This document shows, in pieces, positions 59,151 to 64,000 of a stretch of DNA of 64,000 nucleotides. How positions within the stretch are numbered: position 1 is the first letter of the stretch; each line of letters begins with the position of its first letter. The notes under the pieces are model-generated. The model was not told where the DNA came from. It saw only the letters and a list, made by a program, of their open reading frames with translations, and ran no database searches. Both the position numbers and the translations under genes were made by a program. Origin of the DNA: Phyllobacterium calauticae (GTDB lineage: Bacteria; Pseudomonadota; Alphaproteobacteria; Rhizobiales; Rhizobiaceae); NCBI RefSeq assembly GCF_019991125.1, contig NZ_JAGENB010000009.1:1-64000 (forward strand). Direction: 5' to 3'.

Positions 59151-60299
59151 ATGGACGGCGGTTCTTCCCTCTTCCGTCAGGAGGCGATTGACCATCGCAA
59201 GGATAGATGGTTTGGCCGTCCGCAGTTGCTTCGGCCGATTTCTACTATCGTTGCAACATGGCTGGCGGTGATCTCGGTCGTCGCGATCGGATTGTTCATT
59301 GCATTTGGTGACTACACACGCCGTGTCCGTTTGAGCGGGACGGTCCAGTCGAGTGTGGGTGTCGTCCGGCTGGTTGCCCCCCAGACCGGACGGGTGGTTG
59401 CAGGAACAGCGAGCGAGGGACAACTGGTCAGGCAGGGAGAAGAACTCTACCGCTTGAGCCTGGACAGCACGACGTCTGGAGGCAATACACGCGCCAATAT
59501 CATCTCAGAATTGCAGCTGCAGAGGAAAGAGCTTGTCGACGAGATCGAGCGGCGCAAGGCAATCGATCTCCAGCAAAAGGATGGGCTCAACAAACAAGCA
59601 TTATCCTGGGAGAAGGAAATCGCGCAGGTTACAACCCAGATTGCGGTGACACAGAACTATGTGGATACGCTCCGCCAGCTCTCCGAGCAACTTGATAACG
59701 CCGTGGCCAAAGGCATCGTTGCCCAGCGTGAATATGAATCAAGACGCACCAATTTCATGGAGAAGCAGACACTTCTGGAAGGCTTGCGCCGGGATTTGAT
59801 CCAGCTTGAAGCCAGACTCTCAGATGTGCGCTCAAAGCTTGCCAGCTTTGACGGAGAATCCGCGTCGACAATCAGTGGCCTTCACAGGCAGATCGCCATT
59901 GCAGGCACACCACTTTTGTCGATCCTGCCGGCAACAGGGCAACTCGAAGTGCATTTCTTCGCATCAAGTTCGGCAATTGGCTTTGTGCGCAAGGGATCGC
60001 AGGTTCTGTTGCGCTATGCACCCTTTCCCTATCAGAAATTCGGCCAGTATCCCGGAGTGGTGACGGAGATCTCACGGGTGGCCCTACGCTCTGCCGATGG
60101 CGAGAGTGCCATTCCGGCGCAAGTTGTGGGTCAGCAATCGCCAACGGGCTTTTACCGGGTAACCGTTCGGCCGGAACAGGAAACCGTCCTTGCATATGGG
60201 GCCCGGGAACCTTTCAGGTCGGCATGGACGTGGAGGCTGATGTATTTCTGGAAACCAGGCACCTTTATGAAGGGATACTGGAGCCGCTTTACAGCTTGA
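59151..60299 (+). CDS. HlyD/CvaA-type membrane fusion protein with frameshifted C-terminus
   Basis: A 382-residue periplasmic adaptor for a peptide exporter. It opens SSLFRQEAIDHRKDRWFGRP, typical of CvaA-type proteins of microcin export; one membrane span (about 33-55) and a long coiled coil (about 120-235) follow. The last 40 residues are out of register: after AYGAREPF the frame changes, and the neighbouring frame reads QVGMDVEADVFLETRHLYEG and LEPLYSLKGS, the normal end of such proteins, running into MITE element 4. It is thus probably inactive or partly active. The expected ABC transporter partner (CvaB-like) is absent from the window. Confidence 0.78.
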   Translation: MDGGSSLFRQEAIDHRKDRWFGRPQLLRPISTIVATWLAVISVVAIGLFIAFGDYTRRVRLSGTVQSSVGVVRLVAPQTGRVVAGTASEGQLVRQGEELYRLSLDSTTSGGNTRANIISELQLQRKELVDEIERRKAIDLQQKDGLNKQALSWEKEIAQVTTQIAVTQNYVDTLRQLSEQLDNAVAKGIVAQREYESRRTNFMEKQTLLEGLRRDLIQLEARLSDVRSKLASFDGESASTISGLHRQIAIAGTPLLSILPATGQLEVHFFASSSAIGFVRKGSQVLLRYAPFPYQKFGQYPGVVTEISRVALRSADGESAIPAQVVGQQSPTGFYRVTVRPEQETVLAYGAREPFRSAWTWRLMYFWKPGTFMKGYWSRFTA

Positions 60300-60362
60300 A
60301 GGGCAGTATCGGAACATCAATTCCGCAGAATCCCATTATTCTGCAAAGGCTTACGCCATGCT

Positions 60363-60484
60363 GGGGAGCATAACGTTTTGTGGGGCAATACGGAAAATAA
60401 GCTTAAGTCTTGTCTGGTATGGCTACGAAAAGTGCAAACTGGAGGCCGCGTAATTTGCTTGCCCCACAAAACGTTACGCTCCCC
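60363..60484. mobile_element. MITE-like element 4
   Basis: A 122-bp element with 26-bp inverted repeats differing at one position; the left tip is GGGGAGCATAACGTTTTGTG. It cuts into the ends of two converging broken genes, the CvaA-type gene on the plus strand and an SDR gene on the minus strand, so it probably marks a deletion junction. Confidence 0.8.
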
Positions 60485-61093
60485 ACGAACGACGCAACGT
60501 CTTGACGCGCGATAGCGCCACCATGGAAGTCACTCAAGTCCGTAAGCGTCCGTATCGCACCGCGTCCGGCTTCATTATTCAAGATTGAGGGCCGGACGAT
60601 GGTCCAATCGAGGCCGCCGTCTTTGATGATGGCTTCCTGACGGTTCTTGTCGGCATAGACCTTGCGCAGGAGCAGAGGGAAAATCAGCTTGTCAAAAACA
60701 AAGCCGCCGTGTCCGGCGCTGTCGCCGGCGCCCATGCCGGTGATGGCAACAAGACGTAAATTCCCTTCTGCCTTGATGGCACTGATAAGCGCTCGGGTCG
60801 CTGTCGAAAGAAGGGTGACCCTCACGAAAGGGGCTCGCAGGTGTGCCGAGTGCGCTGATAACGGCATCCCGGCCTTTGATGGCCTGGCACAGCACTTTCT
60901 CATCCCTGGCGTCTCCTACGACAAGCTTTGCTCCTCCTAGATCCGTGGCCTTTTCCGGCGAGCGCACCAGGATGGTAACATCGGAGCCGCGGCTGAGGGC
61001 TTGGCTGACGATGGCGGCCTGTCGGCCCTGTGGCACCGAGGACAAGGATCTTCGGTCCGGCAGCGAAATATGTTTCAGGGCTGATCTGGTCAT
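60485..61093 (-). pseudogene. NAD(P)-binding SDR gene with frameshifts, truncated by a MITE
   Basis: Several frames join to give one atypical SDR: ILVLGATGPTGRH (cofactor motif), VTILVRSPEKATDLGGAKLV and DAVISALGTPASPF, then after a frame change VAITGMGAGDSAGH and DGGLDWTIVRPSILNNEAGR. At the 3' end the gene runs into MITE element 4. At least two frameshifts and a truncation make it non-functional. Confidence 0.78.
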
Positions 61094-61179
61094 GATTTCT
61101 GTCCTTTGAAGAGACGGGGCGCCTTTCAAGGAGGCCGCCCTTCTGGTGTTGTGGTTGGTGGTGATCAGAGCCGGCCTTT

Positions 61180-61251
61180 TCAGGCCTGCTCGCGGGTCAG
61201 CTTCGTTTCGCCTTCCGGGTTCACCCAGACGGTCGCGGTCGAATAGACCAT
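61180..61251 (-). pseudogene. Remnant of a DUF1857 (AtaL/START-like) gene
   Basis: A 23-codon frame, STATVWVNPEGETKLTREQA, ends at a TGA where relatives have Trp (LTREQ-x-W). AAGGACTGTCGTC precedes the ATG. It probably represents the first 25 residues of a DUF1857 protein, the remainder being lost. Low confidence because of its length. Confidence 0.35.
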
Positions 61252-61291
61252 GACGACAGTCCTTGATTGTTCTGGTCGGGTACTGGCAACC

Positions 61292-62161
61292 TCAGCCAGA
61301 GGCAGCCGTTTCCGAGGCGAAGTTGCGATAGGAGCGGAGCGGCCTGCCCAGTAGGGCCGTCAGGCCCTCGACGTCGCCGCCCTCAGGAAGCATGCCGTCT
61401 GTCAGGAAACGTTCGCCCATCAAACGCATGTCGTAGGCCATCCACGCGGGCATGAACTGTCCGAGGCTCTGCTCGAACGCTTGCGTATCGCCGCCGCCGT
61501 AGCTGATTTGCCGATCAAGGACGTTGCTCCAGATGGCGGCGATATCTGGTCCGGTGAGTGTATTGGGACCGACCAGGTTAAAGCGGCTGAGCGGTAGCGG
61601 CTGTTCGGCCTGTTCGCGGCGCAGCAGCTCAAGGGCGGCGATCTCCGCGATATCGCGCACATCGATCATAGCGAGGCCCTTGTCGCCGACGGGCATCGGG
61701 TAGACACCATAGCCGGTGATGACGTCTTTGATTGTCAGATCGTTCTGGATGAAGTAGGCCGGACGCAGGATCGTAGCGTGAAAATCCATCTGTTCGATCA
61801 TTCGCTCGACGCCGAACTTGCCTGCGAAATGCGGCACGTTCACGTAGACATCCGGGTGAATTACGGAGAGATAGACGATCCGTTCGATGCCGGCCGAGCG
61901 GGCGACATTGAGCGCAATTAATGCCTGGGTGAATTCATCCGGTACGACGGCATTCAGCAGGAACAACGTGGATACGCCGTCGAAAGCGCTACGCAGCGAG
62001 TCGACGTCGAGGAAGTCACCTTTCACGATGGCGACCCCCGCCGGGAAGCTGGCCTTGGAAGGATCGCGAACGAGAGCGCGGACGTCTGCGCCGCGGTCGA
62101 CGAGGTGCTGGATAACTTGGCTGCCGATATTGCCTGTGGCGCCGGTAACGAGAATGGTCAT
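61292..62161 (-). CDS. NmrA-type NAD(P)-binding protein
   Basis: A 289-residue atypical SDR: MTILVTGATGNIGSQVIQHL, ALVRDPSKASFPAGVAIVKG, then VYLSVIHPDVYVNVPHFAGK. Relatives include NmrA regulators and quinone reductases, with no classical YxxxK. It is divergent from a LysR gene, a typical arrangement in which the LysR protein controls the enzyme gene in response to a substrate, perhaps a quinone or electrophile. Confidence 0.85.
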   Translation of the reverse strand: MTILVTGATGNIGSQVIQHLVDRGADVRALVRDPSKASFPAGVAIVKGDFLDVDSLRSAFDGVSTLFLLNAVVPDEFTQALIALNVARSAGIERIVYLSVIHPDVYVNVPHFAGKFGVERMIEQMDFHATILRPAYFIQNDLTIKDVITGYGVYPMPVGDKGLAMIDVRDIAEIAALELLRREQAEQPLPLSRFNLVGPNTLTGPDIAAIWSNVLDRQISYGGGDTQAFEQSLGQFMPAWMAYDMRLMGERFLTDGMLPEGGDVEGLTALLGRPLRSYRNFASETAASG

Positions 62162-62211
62162 TGGATTTTCTCCGGGTTGGTTGTGCTTGACACCCCGAAT
62201 ATGGCTGGCTC

Positions 62212-62225
62212 ATTGTCGATCCAAT
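62212..62225. promoter_or_regulatory. Possible LysR binding site
   Basis: ATTG-N6-CAAT lies in the 107-base gap between the divergent NmrA-type and LysR genes, 44 bases before the lysR start codon. LysR-type regulators often bind such short inverted repeats with a T-N11-A core. Confidence 0.45.
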
Positions 62226-62268
62226 AGACCATCAATCTAGACACTACGTCTCACCACTGGAACAGATC

Positions 62269-63168
62269 ATGGACCTCGTTGCTCTTACTGACTTCAACCT
62301 TGTGGCCCGCCATGGTGGCTTCGGCAAAGCCGCGCGCGCCACCGGCCGGCCGAAGGCAACGCTGTCTCGACGCGTCACGGAACTGGAGGCCGCCCTTCAG
62401 CTTCGGCTGTTCGAACGGGGCGCGCGCAACCTAAAGCTCACCGAGGAAGGACGCGCCCTTTTTGAGCGAACAGCCACGCTGTTGACGGAGCTCGACGAGA
62501 CGGCGGCCGCCATTGCATCTCGTGCTGAGAAGCCGCGTGGCCGATTGCGCATCAGCGCCCCACTCCACCTATCGCAGACCGCCATGGGCAAGATCGCGGC
62601 GGGTTTTGCGCTTAAATATCCGGAGGTGAGGCTGGAGATCACCACGGAAGACCGGGCTGTAGATATGATTGAGGAAGGCTATGATCTCGTGATCCGGGTC
62701 AATCCGGATCCGAACGAAAGCCTCGTCGGCCGCGCCTTTCTCCATGACCGCCTGGTAGTGGTTGCAAGCTCCGCTCTTCCCCGGGCTGCTGGCGACTTAC
62801 CAGTGCCGGGCGTCGTGCGGGGAACCGCCGATCGACAGACTTGGAATATCATGTCCTCGAAAGGGGCTGCGAAGATCAAGATCGAGCCCGTCCTTGCCCT
62901 GTCGTCACTCCTGATGGTTCGAGATGCAGTGCGAGCCGGTGTCGGCGCCGCACGTTTGCCGATCTCGTTGGTGAGCCACGATCTGGCCGACGGCACTTTG
63001 CTGCACTGGGGCGATATCGAAGGATCGGAGATCTCGCTATGGGCGCTCTATCCATCGCGAAGGCTGCTTAGTGCCCGCGTGTCGGCTTTCCTGGAATTTC
63101 TCAAACAGGCATTCCCAAATGGCACACCAGAAGAGCTGGCTGCCTACTCAATTCCCCAAGACGTTTAG
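62269..63168 (+). CDS. LysR-family transcription regulator
   Basis: A 299-residue regulator. The N-terminal winged helix (LVALTDFNLVARHGGFGKAA, then GRPKATLSRRVTELEAALQL) is followed by the ligand-binding domain (about 90-290: LRISAPLHLSQTAMGKIAAG, then LALSSLLMVRDAVRAGVGAA). It belongs to the large AaeR-like or DsdC-like group with unpredictable ligands. It is likely to control the divergent NmrA-type gene and itself. Confidence 0.92.
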   Translation: MDLVALTDFNLVARHGGFGKAARATGRPKATLSRRVTELEAALQLRLFERGARNLKLTEEGRALFERTATLLTELDETAAAIASRAEKPRGRLRISAPLHLSQTAMGKIAAGFALKYPEVRLEITTEDRAVDMIEEGYDLVIRVNPDPNESLVGRAFLHDRLVVVASSALPRAAGDLPVPGVVRGTADRQTWNIMSSKGAAKIKIEPVLALSSLLMVRDAVRAGVGAARLPISLVSHDLADGTLLHWGDIEGSEISLWALYPSRRLLSARVSAFLEFLKQAFPNGTPEELAAYSIPQDV

Positions 63169-64000
63169 AAGACTTGACTGGCACCACCCATCTTTGCAAA
63201 TAACAAACAAAAGGTTGAATTTATTGTTAAATTGTCTTAGCGCGCTAAGAGACAGCTCTTTTTCTTGCCCCCTCGAACGTCGATCTATTATTCGCTTATT
63301 CCTTGCGCGACCCCGGGGACGGGTCGCGCGGCGAACTCTTCTGCAGCGATAGGGATCACCTGCTGTGTCGCGGAATACTCGACGGAGGTGAGCACGGCGA
63401 AACACCATTGCACAACCTGTGTGCGTCCGGCGAAGTCAGTTGGAATCAGCCTCCCGCCTGTTGAGTTTCAACCTAATTTGATCGACTTTTCCATTTCGCT
63501 TCGACCCCACGGAAAGGCAGAAACCCCATGTGTTCACTTATGCTCAACGTCACAAGACTGGATCACGAACAGACGGAAAAGTGGTTCAATTGGTGAGGCA
63601 AATCAACATTCCGAGGCCTCAATTGGGCTGCAATGTTTTTATGAGAGCGATTCAACTTACGCAGGATCAAGAGCTCTGAAGTAGCCTGACAGCTTTTTGG
63701 AAAAAGCGATGCCTTCGTCAGGCCACGCCAGATGTTGATCTCGAGGAAAATCAATTCATCTGCACGTGATCGAACCGGTGTTGCGCAAAAGGCCAAGAGG
63801 CGGTCTGCGCATCGCTATTTCAATAACTCATGGCAAAGCTTGGCAGAGTGTTGAAGGCAATTTTGCTAGTATTGTTGTATCGATGAACAGATCTGGAAGA
63901 GATAGGGACTACACCTAATTTTCGTTCGGCCATAAGCCAGTGGACGGCCTAAAAATGGAACACTTTTCTAAGCCGATCGTTGATGATCGGGTAATTTTGC
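63169..64000. other. Region without recognised genes
   Basis: About 830 bases to the end of the window. Several open frames of 60-140 codons overlap on both strands, none with a start signal or recognisable domain. It may be eroded sequence or the approach to a gene outside the window. Confidence 0.4.

Overview
The window looks like an accessory or stress-adaptation region from an alphaproteobacterium of the Hyphomicrobiales (rhizobia, Phyllobacterium or Ochrobactrum type). The signs are four DUF982 proteins, several HWE and HisKA_2 histidine kinases, a DUF1236 protein, a DUF4167 protein, LigD with two Ku proteins, an IS21-type element end, and many copies of the EcfG (RpoE2) promoter pattern GGAAC-N16/17-CGTT. 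Genus, and chromosome versus plasmid, cannot be settled from the sequence. No rRNA, tRNA, CRISPR array or replication origin was recognised.

Layout. 1-127: end of an IS21-type element. 0.4-3.4 kb: minus-strand signalling operon (CHASE3 kinase, receiver, receiver-kinase). 3.7-7.3 kb: PRC-barrel protein with a small membrane protein, two small heat shock proteins behind a likely ROSE thermometer, first DUF982 gene. 7.5-10.5 kb: KaiC-like ATPase with an HWE kinase, then a single-domain receiver. 10.8-16.6 kb: RMF-like protein, hydrolase, acetyltransferase bracketed by two MITE-like elements, second DUF982 gene, second membrane-protein/PRC pair. 16.9-21.1 kb: a run of metabolic genes (DUF899, an epoxide hydrolase with an amber stop, DUF1579, GFA, NmrA). 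21.3-25.8 kb: DUF982, small proteins, large catalase. 26.1-30.4 kb: Ku, LigD, Ku for non-homologous end joining. 30.9-41.6 kb: many small stress proteins, Nramp-like transporter, Tp34-like protein, kinases and receivers. 41.8-45.0 kb: type III polyketide synthase, methyltransferase and MFS exporter operon. 45.2-57.6 kb: AI-2E-type permease, flavin-binding protein, LuxR-type regulator, carbonic anhydrase, fasciclin, diguanylate cyclase, FAD oxidoreductase. 57.9-61.3 kb: colicin-V-like double-glycine peptide, possible immunity protein, membrane fusion protein, two MITE-like elements and pseudogenes. 61.3-63.2 kb: NmrA gene divergent from a LysR regulator.

How it fits together. Fourteen genes or operons carry a GGAAC-N16/17-CGTT promoter. 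Eleven more have the same -35 and spacing with a CATT, TGTT or GGTT -10. The set includes catalase, both Ku genes, the Nramp-like transporter, PRC-barrel proteins, DUF982 proteins, the polyketide operon and several tiny membrane peptides. I infer that the window is largely a cluster of general-stress-response targets. The EcfG sigma factor, NepR and PhyR are not present here. Three of the four DUF982 genes have the -10 element only 8-9 bases before the start codon, so their messages are probably leaderless.

The most novel parts are the Gly-rich microcin-like locus, which seems partly eroded; a four-copy family of 121-154 bp terminal-inverted-repeat elements; a two-copy 265-bp intergenic repeat whose first hairpin shows compensatory changes; and the stress-promoter-driven polyketide operon.
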